Shown one piece after another: positions 1 through 12,427 of a stretch of DNA of 64,000 nucleotides. How positions within the stretch are numbered: the stretch's first letter is position 1; each line of letters begins with the position of its first letter. The DNA comes from Helianthus annuus (lineage: Eukaryota > Streptophyta > Magnoliopsida > Asterales > Asteraceae): NCBI RefSeq assembly GCF_002127325.2, contig NC_035448.2, forward strand, positions 89,914,546-89,978,545. The letters are read 5' to 3'. Under the pieces are notes generated by a model. It was not told where the DNA came from. It saw nothing but the letters and a program-made list of their open reading frames with translations, and did not search any database. A program made the translations under genes and the position numbers.

Positions 1-2
1 GG

Positions 3-842
3 ATAGACATAGTAGGAAAGTTGCCAAAAGCTCCAGGAGGGAAAGTCTTTATGCTGGCAATGACTGACTATTTTTCTAAATGGGTTGAAGCTGAAGCATT
101 TGTCCAAGTTAGAGACCAAGAAGTAGTATCCTTCATAAAGAGGAATATCCTGACCAGGTTTGGAGTACCAGCCGAGATAATCTGTGACAATGGTTCTCAA
201 TTCATAAGTAAGAGGACTACTGATTTTTGCAAGATTTGGGGAATCAAAATGATCACATCTACTCTGGTACATCCTCAAGCAAATGGAGAAGCAGAATCCT
301 CGAACAAGATAATAGTTAACAACCTAAAAAAGAGACTAGGAGCTAAAAAAGGAAGATGGGCAGAAGAGCTACCCTTTGTTTTGTGGGCTGATAGAACAAC
401 AATAAAAAACGCAACCGGCCAAACTCCATTCTCCTTAGTATTTGGGACAGAAGCAGTAATCCCAACAGAAATGGTGATACCTACGGCAAGATCCAATCTC
501 TAGGATCCTAATAAGAATCCTGAAGCTATGTGCCAAGAACTAGACACTGTGGATGAGACAAGAGATGCAGCAAAGCTAAGGATGGCGGCATATCAACAGA
601 GGATATCCAGAGCGTACAACAAGAATATAAGAAGTAGGAGGTTTCAAGTTGGGGATTGGGTATTAAGAAAAGCTTTTCAGAATACTACTACTCCTGCCGA
701 TGGAAAATTTGCTCCAAAATGGGAAGGACCCTATGATATTGAATCAGAAGCAGGAAAAGGAGCATATCGACTCAAGAATATGTAAGGGGATACGCTACCA
801 AGATCCTGGAATGCTATACACCTAAAGCTCTATTTCAAGTGA
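3..842 (+). pseudogene. Tat-type pol, integrase C-terminal part, two internal stops
   Basis: The frame is open from base 3 and reads an rve integrase core: a DIVGKLP start, TDYFSKWVEAEA, then CDNGSQF, which carries the second catalytic Asp of the DDE triad, and HPQANGEAES with the catalytic Glu. After an in-frame TAG (501-503) it continues in the same frame through the GDWVLRK and WEGPY motifs typical of the integrase C-terminal domain. A second in-frame stop, TAA at 783-785, precedes the last motif (NAIHLKLYF) and the expected terminator TGA at 840-842. Integrase inserts retrotransposon cDNA into the chromosome; this copy cannot make a full protein. Its 5' end (protease, RT, RNase H) is outside the window. 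Confidence 0.85.
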
Positions 843-943
843 GTTTAGAATTTAATTTCTAACTCAGGATGGTATGAATTCTATCTCTTTTAAATATGTT
901 CGAATTTATTCTTTTGAATCCAATACTAACTTAAGCATCGGAG

Positions 944-966
944 GGGTGTTAGCCAGGCTAACACCC
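944..966 (+). repeat. Perfect 11-bp inverted repeat (hairpin) after pol
   Basis: GGGTGTTAGCC and its exact complement GGCTAACACCC are separated by one base. It lies about 100 bp after the pol terminator and follows a short purine run (GGAGGGG). It could be an RNA hairpin at the end of the coding part or the edge of the antisense ORF's 3' region. Confidence 0.85.
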
Positions 967-1097
967 ACCTTAGTTTAAGGCTGTTTTGCAGAATATGCTC
1001 CAGGATATACCTCCAGGATATATCCTAAAACCCTAGGTCCTACCCTTTTTCAACCATTTCACTGGATAATCCGCTCCACCAGGAATTGAATCTCTTT

Positions 1098-1632
1098 TTA
1101 CAAAAAAGAACTTGGATTTCCATTCCTCTTCGTTCCTGGTGGCTCAAGAATCAGTGGGTCGCTGGAAGTGGAATAAAACAAGAATCGACAAGAGCCGTGA
1201 CATCTAAGCCGGTATGCTAAGGGGAGGTCATGGACGGAAAGATCAGGGACATGATTATTCTTGATTTGATCAAGAACAGATAAACCCCGCCAAAGCATTG
1301 GCATTGTCTGACTAAAGCAGATTTTGGTGATATTGAAGAAATCGGTGATAAAGTCCGAGAAAGGAAATTGCAAGCCTAAGGTAAAAGGAAAAGCATTGAA
1401 GCACAACCACTCGTCGGAAACCATGTCGTCGGATTTCCCGGTCAAACGGCCGGAACATCGTCCCCTTCGGGAAGATGCCAGAGGTTTTGAGGGCTGACAA
1501 GTGGGCACTGTCAAAGGTGCATATTTCCTTCTTCGGATCTTGGAGAATATTTTGGTGGATGAATCTAGGAGCAGAGTCACCGGAACTAGATCTAGTCTGC
1601 CTCGCCATAATAGTCGCCGGAATATTGAGCAA
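1098..1632 (-). pseudogene. Antisense additional ORF of the Tat element (gypsy-type transposon domain), frameshifted
   Basis: On the minus strand two overlapping frames make one protein-like sequence. The first (1632 down to about 1420) begins near MARQTRSSSG and carries FPKGTMFRPFDREI. The second (about 1440 down to 1098) carries VSDEWLCFNAFPFTLG, FSDFITDFFNI, SQTMPMLWRGL, a YRLR motif and STSSDPLI. This order resembles the domain often annotated as 'putative gypsy type transposon' (Transposase_28-like) in plant proteins. A frameshift near 1420-1440 breaks it. Extra antisense ORFs between pol and the 3' LTR are known in Tat elements; their function is unknown. The family assignment is from memory of motif layout, not from a search. 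Confidence 0.6.
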
Positions 1633-1857
1633 AATGAAAGGAGAAGATAAAGTTGAGAGAGAATTGTTTACCTTTTTCTCTTCGGTAAAGGTTAAATGGG
1701 GATAAGCATGAGAAGTTATAGGGAGGTAATGAGTAATTGTAGACTAAGCAGTTACAAGCAATCACATCAAGGTCTAATCTCTTAATTGCCTCGTTATTCA
1801 TAAAAAATATAACCGTTAGCACCAGGATACTAAACGGTAACATTTTTTGGGGACAAT

Positions 1858-2600
1858 TGTTATGGGTGAAATTCTGAGCCCATATCCTGGGTAATATCTT
1901 AAGTTATATCTTAGTTTTATGATATATGTTCATGCCCGGGATACTCATTCAGGATATTGGTAACATCCTGGATGATATCCTGAGGATCACTAACGGATTA
2001 TGTGCAGGAATATGAGTCCAAGCTTGCAACGTTCATGAGGACCTTTTCTCCGGAAGACTCACTCTAAATTGTTCAAGGGAGGACGTTGAACCCGCTTTAC
2101 CTGGTCTCCAACGGCTGCTAGAGAATGTTCGAAGGCATCCCATACTTATAGGAGATTTTGTTTTCGTTTACTAGCTATAAATAGGTGGATAAATCAGATC
2201 GAATAGGACACAACAACACTCACTGCTCTCTAACACTTTACCTTTCTCGCAACTTTCTCTTTAACAACAATCATTGTAACACTTAGCGATCTGATCAATA
2301 TCCTGCACTGTATCCTGACGTTTGAAGCAATAAGAAGAACAAGGCAGCTGTGATTGTCAGCTCCCGAGGTTTTATGCCGGAGATCTAGATTGATTAAGGA
2401 CTTTCCTCGTATATCTCATGTCACCCCTTTTATATTTAGCTCATTGTTTGATCATAGATATAGCTCTATATCCTGAGCTATATCCTCAAACTGTTTTGTC
2501 TAGTAATCAATTCAGCATATTTTCAACACACATTTTTAGCACACTACCTCACTTAACTAATTTGATCACTAAATTGCTTCGGTAATTTTTTACCAAAACA
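1858..2600 (+). repeat. 3' LTR of the Tat element
   Basis: Begins TGTTATGGG right after the purine run and ends AAAACA, giving TGTT...AACA ends. A TATA box, TATAAATA, lies at 2176-2183. Motifs of the type ATATCCTG/CAGGATAT recur through it and just upstream. The start is uncertain: TGTTAGCC at 947 is an alternative, which would put the antisense ORF inside the LTR. The missing 5' LTR would settle this. Confidence 0.55.
2176..2183 (+). promoter_or_regulatory. TATA box in Tat 3' LTR
   Basis: TATAAATA about 320 bp after the preferred LTR start, followed about 35-60 bp on by AC-rich sequence with CTCACTG, as expected of a plant LTR promoter and transcription start region. Confidence 0.5.
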
Positions 2601-2764
2601 AGAGCTGGGACTTTGGATAAGTTGCAGTGCACCCGACCCATTTGACCTAATTCTGTTCTAACTACCTTTTTAATTAAACATGTTTGAGGTAAAACACAAC
2701 CCGTATATTATTCAAAATTACGTCATCATTTTGCTAACGTTTGCATGTTTAACTTTCTAGGAGT

Positions 2765-2965
2765 GTACCGTACGACTGGATCAACAAATAGAACTCAAAC
2801 CAGCATTGGCTAAGGAAAGAACGAGAAAAATTATACTTTCTGGATGGTGGTACTATGCTCCCCAATGCCGTTAGCGCGTATGTTGATTTAGTGCAAAATC
2901 TCTTCCCGGTGATGAAAGATGGAATTGTTCGTACAACCATTGATACCAGTTGTGGGGTTATCTTT
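2765..2965 (+). pseudogene. Exon fragment of a PMT-type (DUF248) putative methyltransferase
   Basis: One frame of 67 codons reads VPYDWINK, stop (TAG 2789-2791), NSNQHWLRKE, then LDGGTMLPNAVSAYVDL, KDGIVRTTIDTSCGV, and ends at TAA 2966-2968. This is the order seen in plant Golgi PMT-type putative methyltransferases (YDWIN, NQHWL, GGT-FP-G, YIDL, KDGT-RTA-DTGCGVASW, the last being the SAM-binding motif I). Here the motif has Ser for Gly and the protein stops where ASWG should follow. An intron-like TTTCTAG precedes it. It is a single decayed exon-scale piece with no promoter or downstream domains, so a captured or orphan fragment. Confidence 0.75.
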
Positions 2966-4043
2966 TAATATAAAGTAAATTTTGATAATTTCTTCTTTTT
3001 GCAGGCCATGCTCAAGCTCAACTTTTTAAAGGATTTTGAGACCAGGATATTACTTAGTGATTTTTATGATCAAACTATATAAACAAGATGCCATGTATGG
3101 CTATTTGACCAGTATGATAGCTTTTAGAATCTTGTTCTTTTTTTGGCTGAAACACTCTGAACTGGCAAAATAAATAGAATATCCAATGGTAAGTGTTGTA
3201 GGTTTGTTTATAAAAGTGTAGTTCACTACGCTATCAGATAAGAATGCTGGTTGAAACATGTCGACTTTTACTTTGGGCTGGAACAGGCTGGCCGGGTGTC
3301 AATCCGCAAACACTTTCTTATCCAATTCTTAAATCTTTTGATAAATATTCAAATGATTACAGAAACATATTATTATTTGCACGATACCTTTCTAGCTAAT
3401 TTTTTAATTTGGCCAATTTTATATAAAGCACAGTCCAAATCAACTCAACTATGAGTAAAGGGGATTATTTTGTTTCCTATTTTTAACTTGTTTTATTTAA
3501 TTAATACAATGTATATTACAGGTATGGATCAACAAAATGTGGTCTTAGGCAACTTAAGTCTTCATGAAGTCTAAAGTTAGTGTTCATACGGCTTCTCCAG
3601 GCATGGTTCTCACAGACTGGCTCTTGAGGTAACAAAATTGGGCTTTTATTTTATAAAATAAATATCAATTATGGTATGCACTAATATCTTATTTTAACAA
3701 CGAACTATGAAATTTCTCTAAGATGGCAACACGTTTGGAAAAATGACTCTGGCAGAATGCCGAAGAAGACAATCCCGGGAACATGGCTTGATATTGTGAA
3801 GATTGAAAGGGGCGGAGGGCGGGTATAGCGATTACATGGAGTTGGAGAAAAAAAGAAACTCTCGAAAGAGTTATTGAATCATTGTCGTAAATTGACCAAT
3901 ACTTTGAGTTCATATTGGTACTCATGTTCAGTATGGGATTGTCTCTTTGGGTAATCTTTCCGCATTAAAATAATGTTTAACTTTTATTTATATTTATACC
4001 GTGAAGATATTGGATATTTAAATCTTTGGGTTATATCTATAAG
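2966..4043 (+). other. Remaining older DNA around the two exon fragments
   Basis: AT-rich sequence with intron-like composition. Apart from the chlorophyll b reductase exon I see only a weak coding-like stretch at about 3728-3800 (minor frames read HVWKNDSGRMPKKTIPGTW), which I cannot assign. The last five bases, ATAAG (4039-4043), are the TSD of the Tork-like element. Confidence 0.5.
3522..3628 (+). pseudogene. Exon fragment of chlorophyll b reductase (NYC1/NOL-like)
   Basis: A 107-bp segment bounded by an acceptor-like TTACAG and a donor-like GTAACA reads YGSTKCGLRQL, then after a frameshift KSKVSVHTASPGMVLTDWLL. The YxxxK signature (YGSTK) is the active-site motif of short-chain dehydrogenases, and the SPGMVLTD segment is characteristic of the plastid chlorophyll b reductases NYC1 and NOL, which start chlorophyll b breakdown. 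A TGA at 3565-3567 and the shift make it non-functional. Preserved splice-type borders suggest a genomic rather than mRNA origin. It lies about 560 bp from the methyltransferase fragment, an unnatural pairing. Confidence 0.75.
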
Positions 4044-4743
4044 TGTTGGGTTTTTGGGCAAATGAGGAAACCCAACAATTATTTTTATGGCCCACTCTTA
4101 TGTTTTGTGTATGGATAGAAGAAGAGGGCAGGGTTTTTCATCTTGTAACACCCTCAGAACACACACAAAAGGTCTCACAAAAGAAGAAGAAAATTTCCGT
4201 CACTTTCATACCCAGCTGCAGAGGTCGTCAATTTCTCAGAGATTGAACCGTTGGATCGCTCTGATTTTTTGACACAGTCATTACGACATCAGGACAACCT
4301 TATCCAACAGTCAGTTTGTCTTAATCACGTCCGGAAGTCTGTCTGCACAGCCTCTGTTCACTGCTGCGGATTTTGGTTATATTTCCTTCTTTTGTCTTTG
4401 TTCTTGATTCCATATGCTTGAAGTTGTTGATTCCAAGTGTATGATGTTTATTGTATGCCTCTAGTATACCTAGGGAAGACTTTGTATTGCTCTAAATTGG
4501 TGATAGTGGATTTGAAGCGGCTCTAGTAGTCCCGTGGTTTTTACTCTCGTTTTGAGAGGTTTTCCACGCTAAAATTTGGTGTTCTTGTTATTGTTTTCGG
4601 ATTGTTTAGATTGTAGTCGATATACCCTATTTGTTTGCATCCTCGTAGGTTCATTCAAGTTTGGGAAAATTATTTGGTCAAACGAAGTTTGCTTCCGCGT
4701 TTTTATTTACCGTTTGTGACCGGGTTTCACGTTTTTCCCATCA
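4044..4743 (+). repeat. 5' LTR of Tork-like copia
   Basis: TGTTGGG start and CCCATCA end, 700 bp, preceded by the TSD and followed by TAG and the primer binding site. Confidence 0.95.
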
Positions 4744-4746
4744 TAG

Positions 4747-4759
4747 TGGTATCAGAGCC
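4747..4759 (+). promoter_or_regulatory. Primer binding site (tRNA-iMet) of Tork-like copia
   Basis: TGGTATCAGAGCC matches the complement of the 3' end of plant initiator methionine tRNA, three bases after the LTR. Confidence 0.95.
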
Positions 4760-4796
4760 ATTGGCTCTTGTTATTGGGTTGAAACTTGATTGAACG

Positions 4797-7700
4797 ATGG
4801 AAGCTAATACAAGTAGGATTGTGAATTTGAATGGTTCTAATTATCATGTTTGGAAAGGCAAGATGGAAGATCTCCTTTATGTTAAGGATTATTATATGCC
4901 TGTTTTTAATATCGACAAACCGGGTGATAAAACAGATGAAGAGTGGAATATATTGCATAGAAAGGTTTGTGGTTATATTCGCCAATGGGTTGATGATAAT
5001 GTTTTGAACCATATTAGCGGTGAGACTCACGCTCGTACTTTGTGGAACAAGCTTGAGGAGTTGTATGCTCGGAAGACCGGAAATAATAAACTGTTCTTGA
5101 TTAAACAGTTGATTAACTTGAAGTACAATGATGGAACTCCTGTTACTGATCACTTGAAGGTTTTTCAGGGTATTATTAATCAGCTTGCAGGAATGGGTAT
5201 CAAGTTTGAAGACGAGGTACAAGGCTTATGGCTTCTTGGTACTTTACCGGATTCTTGGGAGACTTTTAGGACATCATTGTCCAACTCTGCAGCAAATGGT
5301 ATTATTACTCTGGAAATGGCTAAAAGCGGTATTTTAAATGAAGAGATGACAAGAAAATCACAGGGTTCCTCTTCACATTCGGATGTCTTAGTCACAGAAA
5401 GCAGGGGGAGAAGTCAAAATAGAGATCCGAGTAACAAAGGGAAGCATCATAGTAAGTCCAAAGGTAAGTTTGCTGATTATGAGTGTCATCATTGTGGTAG
5501 GAAAGGACACACAATTAAATTTTGCAGACAATTAAAAAGGGAGAACAAGAAGGCTAATTACACAAATCAAAAGAACAATCATAAAAAGGATGATGGTGGC
5601 AATGATACTGCTGAAGTTAATAATGCTACTGAAGAGTTCTTCATTTTTTGTGATTATGATATGGTGAACATTGCACGTGATGATTCGAGTTGGGTTGGTG
5701 ACAGTGGTGCTACGTGTCATGTGACATCACAAAGGGAATTTTATTCATCTTACACACCTGGTGACTTTCGGGTTGTTAAGATGGGTTATAACGGGCTATC
5801 AAAGATTGTAGGTGTTGGGGATGTTTGCTTGAAGTTTGACACTGAGATGGAGTTGGTTTTACACAATGTAAAACATGTTCCAGATATTAGACTCAATTTA
5901 ATCTCCACAGGTTTACTTGATGATGATGATGATGGTTACCATAGTACCTTTGGTGATGGTGTTTGGAAACTCACTCGTGGTTCTTTGATCGTGGCAAAAG
6001 GTAAAAGAAGTTCAAAGTTATACAGAACACATCCGAAGATCTCCAAAGACTCGGTTAATTTGTTAGTGAATGTTGATATGACTGATTTGTGGCATAGGAG
6101 ACTTGCTCACATGAGTGAAAAAGGGATGTCTATTTTGTTGAAGAAGAATGCCTTGCCCGATTTGCATGATGTTCATTTGAAGAAGTGTTCTCATTGTCTG
6201 GCAGGTAAACAAAAAAGAGTTTCTTTCAAGAGTCACCCTCCTCATAGGAGAGACAATATACTTGATTTAATACATTCGGATGTTTGTGGTCCTATGAAGA
6301 CTAGAACACTTGGGGCTGCTTGTACTTTGTCACTTTTATCGATGATCATTCGAGAAAAGTTTGGGCCTATACTTTGAAGTCTAAAGATCAAGTATTAGAT
6401 GTGTTTAAGCAGTTTCATGCCTTAGTTGAGAGACAAACTGAGAAGAAGCTCAAGTGTATTCGAACAGATAATGGAGGTGAGTACATTGGTCCTTTTTTAT
6501 GCTTATTGTAGAGAGAAAGGTATTCGGCACCAAAAGACTCCTCCAAAGACACCACAGTTGAATGGTTTAGCAGAGCGGATGAATAGAACATTGGCTGAAA
6601 GGGTTAGATGTTTGTTGTCACATACATGGTTGCCTAATTCCTTTTAGGGTAAAGCTTTGAACACCGTAGTAAATGTTATTAATCGTACTCCTTGTGTTCC
6701 TTTGTCTTTTGATGTTCCTGACAGGGTTTAGAGTGGCAAAGATGTTTCATACGATGATCTGGGGGTCTTTGGATGCATGGCTTTTGTGCATATTCCCAAA
6801 GATGAAAGAACAAAGCTTGATGTAAAGACCAAGCCATGTATATTCCTTGGTTATGGGGGAGATGAGTTTGGATACAGGTTTTATGATCCAATCTCGAAGA
6901 AACTCATCAGAAGTTTTGATGCTGATTTTATTGAAGATCAAAGTTTGAAAGATATTGAGAAGACAAAGATAGTTCCTCAATATACAGATGATCTTACTGA
7001 TTTGGATCCAGTTCCTCCACAGCACTCTGAGCCGCATAATGAAGATGATATTCAACATGATGAACAACACGGTACTGATAATCATGATATTCTAGAGCAG
7101 CAAGAGTTAGATGAGGGTCCTCATCTAGAGTTACAAGTACCAGGTATGCCAACATTTGTCCCACTCAGACAGTCTATAAGAAACCGTCATCCTTCCACCC
7201 GTTATTCTGCTGATGAGTATGTTTTGCACACTGACGGGGGAGAGCCCGAGTGTTATGAAGAGGCCATGGAAGATGAACACAAAAGGGAGTGGATTGAAGC
7301 CATGCAAGATGAGATGAATTCCTTGTATGAGAACAATACTTTTGAGTTAGTAAAGTTGCCCAAGGGCAAAAGAGCTTTAAAGAACAAGTGGGTCTACAAA
7401 GTGAAGACTGAAGAACATACCTCTCGACCTAGGTACAAAGCCAGATTGGTGGTTAAAGGGTTCAGTCAAAGAAAGGGTATTGATTTTGATGAGATTTTCT
7501 CTCCACTCGTGAAGATGAGTTCCATTCGGGTGATTCTTGGTTTAGCAGCTAGTCTTGATCTTGAGGTTGAGCAAATGGATGTCAAGACAACGTTCCTTCA
7601 TGGTGACTTGGATAAAGAAATCTATATGGAGCAACCTGAAGGTTTTCAGGTTAAAGGTAAAGAAGACTATGTATGTAAGCTTCATAAAAGTCTTTATGGG

Positions 7701-8807
7701 TTGAAGCAAGCACCGAGACAGTGGTACAAGAAATTTGAGTCTGTTATGGGGAAGCAAGGCTACCGAAAGACTACTTCAGATCACTGTGTTTTCTTTCGGA
7801 GGTTTGGTAATGATGATTTTATCATCTTACTTCTTTATGTTGATGACATGTTGATTGTTGGTAAGAATGCTGATAGAATTGTGGAGCTGAATAAAGAATT
7901 GAGCAAGTCGTTTTGTATGAAAGACTTGGGGCCAGCAAAACAAATTCTTGGTATTCGGATTACTAGAGATAGAGCTTCAAAGAGGTTGCACATGTCACAA
8001 GAGCAATACATTGAGAAGGTGCTTCGCAAGTTCAACATGGATAAAGCCAAATCGGTTAGTTCACCTCTTACTCCCAATTTTAAACTAACCGATAAAGATT
8101 GCCCTTCTTCAAAGGAGGAGATTAAAGACATGGATAAAGTTCCATACGCGTCAGCGGTTGGAAGCTTGATGTATGCAATGGTGTGTACAAGACCTGATTT
8201 TGCCCATGCTGTAGGTGTTGTTAGTCGGTTTCTGTCAAATCCAGGTAAGAAGCATTGGGATGCGGTTAAGTGGATTCTTAGGTATCTACATGGTACTTCC
8301 AAATTGGGTATAACATTTGGGAATGAAGAGCCAATGCTTGTTGGTTATACGGATTCTGATTTGGCGGGAAATAAAGACAACATGAAATCCACTTCTGGAT
8401 ATTTGATGACTTTTGCAGGGGGAGCTGTCTCATGGCAGTCAAGACTGCAAAAGTGTGTTGCTTTGTCTACAACTGAGGTTGAGTATATTGCAGCAACAGA
8501 AGCGTGCAAAGAACTATTGTGGTTGAAAAGGTTTATGCAGGAGCTTGGCTTTATGCAACAACGCTACGTGGTTTTTTGTGATAATCAAAGTGCTATTCAC
8601 CTTGCTAAGAATTCTACGTTTCACAAGAGAACAAAACATATTGATGTGAAGTATCATTGGATTAGAGATGCTCTTGAAGACAAGTTGTTTGAACTTGATA
8701 AAGTTCATACCGATGATAATGGTTCCGATATGTTGACTAAAGCTTTAGCAAGGGAGAAGTTGAAGATATGTTGCTCAATCGTCGGGATGGCGAACTCTTC
8801 CTCATAG
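4797..8807 (+). pseudogene. Tork-like copia gag-pol polyprotein, four disabling changes
   Basis: ATG at 4797 opens a Gag with a UBN2-like capsid, then zinc knuckle CHHCGRKGHTIKFC (about 5484-5526), aspartic protease GDSGATCH (DSG at 5700-5708), integrase zinc finger (HRRLAHM, CSHCLAGK), and core motifs HSDVCGP, RTDNGGEY and NGLAERMNRT (DDE). Reverse transcriptase has LYVDDML near 7836 and RNase H has TDSDLAGN and DNQSAIHL. The order PR-INT-RT-RH is the copia order. Disruptions: a frameshift near 6325, the compensating shift near 6495-6505, TAG at 6645-6647 and TAG at 6729-6731, the last two each consistent with a Trp codon changed to stop. From 6777 to the TAG ending at 8807 the RT-RNase H frame (676 codons) is open. 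The protein can no longer be made whole. Confidence 0.93.
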
Positions 8808-8825
8808 GCCAAAAAGGGGGAGAAT

Positions 8826-9524
8826 TGTTATGTTTTTGGGCCAATGAGGAAGCCCAACAATTATTTTTATGGCTCACTCTTATGTTTTGTGTATGGATAA
8901 AAGAAGAGGGCATGGTTTCTCATCTTGTAACATCCTCACAACACACACAAAAGGTCTCACAAAAGAAGAAGAAAATTTCCGTCATTCTCATACCCAGCTG
9001 CAGAGGTCGTCAATTTTACGGAGATTGAACCGTTGGATCGCTCTGATATTTGGACACAGTCATTACAACATCAGGACAACCTTATCCAACGGTCAGTTTG
9101 TCTTAATCACGTCCGGAAGTCTGTCTGCACAGCCTCTGTTCACTGCTGCAGATTTTGGTTATATTTCCTTCTTTTGTCTTTGTTCTTGATTCCATATGCT
9201 TGAAGTTGTTGATTCCAAGTGTATGATGTTTATTGTATGCCTCTAGTATACCTAGGGAAGACTTTGTATTGCTCTAAATTGGTGATAGTGGATTTGAAGC
9301 GGCTCTAGTAGTCCCGTGGTTTTTACTCTCGTTCTGAGAGGTTTCCACGCTAAAATTTGGTGTTCTTGTTATTTTTTTCGGATTGTCTAGATTGTAGTCA
9401 ATATACCCTATTTCTTTGCATCCTCGTAGGTTCATTCAAGTTTGGGAAAATTATTTGGTCAAACGAAGTTTGCTTCCGCGTTTTTATTTACCGTTTGTGA
9501 CCGGGTTTCACGTTTTTTCCATAA
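8826..9524 (+). repeat. 3' LTR of Tork-like copia
   Basis: 699 bp, starting TGTTATG after the purine tract. Its terminal dinucleotide has changed from CA to AA (CCATAA against CCATCA in the 5' LTR); the TSD ATAAG follows directly. Confidence 0.93.
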
Positions 9525-9529
9525 ATAAG

Positions 9530-9568
9530 AAGCTCTATAGACGGAAAACAATACTAATAGTGTTGGAA
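9530..9568 (+). other. 39-bp spacer of older DNA between two copia elements
   Basis: Only this sequence lies between the TSD of the Tork-like element (ends 9529) and the TSD of copia A (CATTC, 9569-9573). With both elements removed it joins 4043 to 17973, so the two inserted within about 45 bp of each other. Confidence 0.85.
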
Positions 9569-9573
9569 CATTC

Positions 9574-10717
9574 TGTTGGACTCTGTATGCCCAAGACACA
9601 TATTAAATTGATGTGGCTAGTACGTTATGATCCAAGTCGAGTCATACCCAATAACAAGCTAGACAAACACTTAGAATATTTATTTATGATATGATCAAAC
9701 AAATAAATATTAACACTTACAATATTTAGAAATTGGTTTTCTAAATAATTGCACTTGGCAAACTAATAAATTATATGGATAATTTATTTTGAGAGAATAT
9801 TTTATTTTGTTATTTAATGGGTTAAATAACATAATAAAAGTAGTGTAAGTCTTATAACATATGATGTTATATTTTATAAAAGTTATAAAATATATATATA
9901 AGACTTGAAATGTTTATAAAAGAATTTTTGAAATTTTTTTATAAAAACTACAAGTGGGCCGCCCCCACCATGCTCTTCCCAAGACCAATTTTGGTCCAAT
10001 GACAATCCATGCAATTGTCATAAGTTAGAAGCCTTTTGATTGGGTGTTCTACCCAAGGAATCTTTTGGTCCAATGAGATTTCATGCATTTGCATGTGTGT
10101 TGATTGGGTGCTCTTCCCTAAATGTTTTGGCCAATCATATTGCATGCAAATTGCATGGATAGATGCATCTTGATTGGGCATGTTGGGTGGCCAAGATTCT
10201 CTCAACATTTATAAAGTTTTCTATGGCAAAAATGAAGAGGAGATGACTAGAAAAACACTCTCAAAATCGGTTATGGGTCTTTTGATCCAAGGGTTTTTCA
10301 AGTTCAATTTTCAAGTGCAAGAACTCAAGAAGATACTCTCTAATTTTCGGCCAAGGGGTTGGTTCCAAGACAGGATTTTTCAAGTGAGTTGCAAGTGTTC
10401 AAATCCTAGCTAAACATAAAGTGTTTGTTGGAAGGCTTGGGGTATACAAGCTTGAGGTCTTCTACACTTGAAGGCAACCCTTCAAGAAGCATCATCTTCT
10501 TCATATCCATTACTCCTTGGAAGGTAGTACTCTAAACATCCTATGCTTGTGTTTCAATTTTGATAGCATGCATGTTCGTATATGGATCCGGGATTGGGTT
10601 TTACATATAAAATGGTTTTATATCTTGTAAGTGACATGTTTTAAATAATAAATTTCCGCTGCGTTTTTATTTCATAAGGATGAAATTACTTTGATAAACA
10701 TGTTAAAAAACCCAACA
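9574..10717 (+). repeat. 5' LTR of copia A
   Basis: 1,144 bp, TGTTGGA start, CCCAACA end. U3 has a run of CCAAT and reverse ATTGG boxes (about 9987-10180) before TATAAAG at 10210-10216. Confidence 0.95.
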
Positions 10718-10718
10718 G

Positions 10719-10731
10719 TGGTATCAGAGCC
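10719..10731 (+). promoter_or_regulatory. Primer binding site (tRNA-iMet) of copia A
   Basis: TGGTATCAGAGCC one base after the 5' LTR. Confidence 0.93.

Positions 10732-12427
<1,696 letters not shown>

Larger units (their letters stand above)
1..2600 (+). mobile_element. Ty3/gypsy Tat-lineage retrotransposon, 3' part
   Basis: The window opens inside the integrase of a gypsy element. In order it holds the integrase C-terminal half, a perfect hairpin just after the last stop, an antisense ORF, a polypurine-rich stretch (TTTTTTGGGGA, 1844-1854) and a 3' LTR ending TTACCAAAACA at 2600. An antisense ORF between pol and the 3' LTR is an established trait of the Tat lineage (Retand, Grande, Ogre relatives) and supports the assignment. 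The 5' part lies outside the window, so the TSD cannot be checked; AGAGC follows the LTR. Confidence 0.8.
4044..9524 (+). mobile_element. Tork-like Ty1/copia retrotransposon, full length, defective
   Basis: Both LTRs are present (4044-4743 and 8826-9524) and are flanked by a perfect 5-bp TSD, ATAAG, at 4039-4043 and 9525-9529. An initiator-Met-tRNA primer site (TGGTATCAGAGCC) starts 4 bases after the 5' LTR and a purine tract (AAAAAGGGGGAGAAT) ends at the 3' LTR. I count roughly 28 differences between the LTRs by eye (about 4%), making it the oldest dated insertion here. The gag-pol reading frame has two frameshifts and two nonsense codons. Confidence 0.95.

Noticed and set aside
947..2600. 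A longer 3' LTR for the Tat element beginning TGTTAGCC at 947
   Set aside because: It would place the antisense ORF inside the LTR. The purine run and TGTTATGGG at 1858 give a more usual layout, but the 5' LTR is not available to decide, so this is only a preference.
10719..10731. TGGTATCAGAGCC motifs near several LTRs as tRNA genes or fragments
   Set aside because: They are primer binding sites complementary to the 3' end of initiator Met tRNA; there is no cloverleaf or tRNA gene around them.
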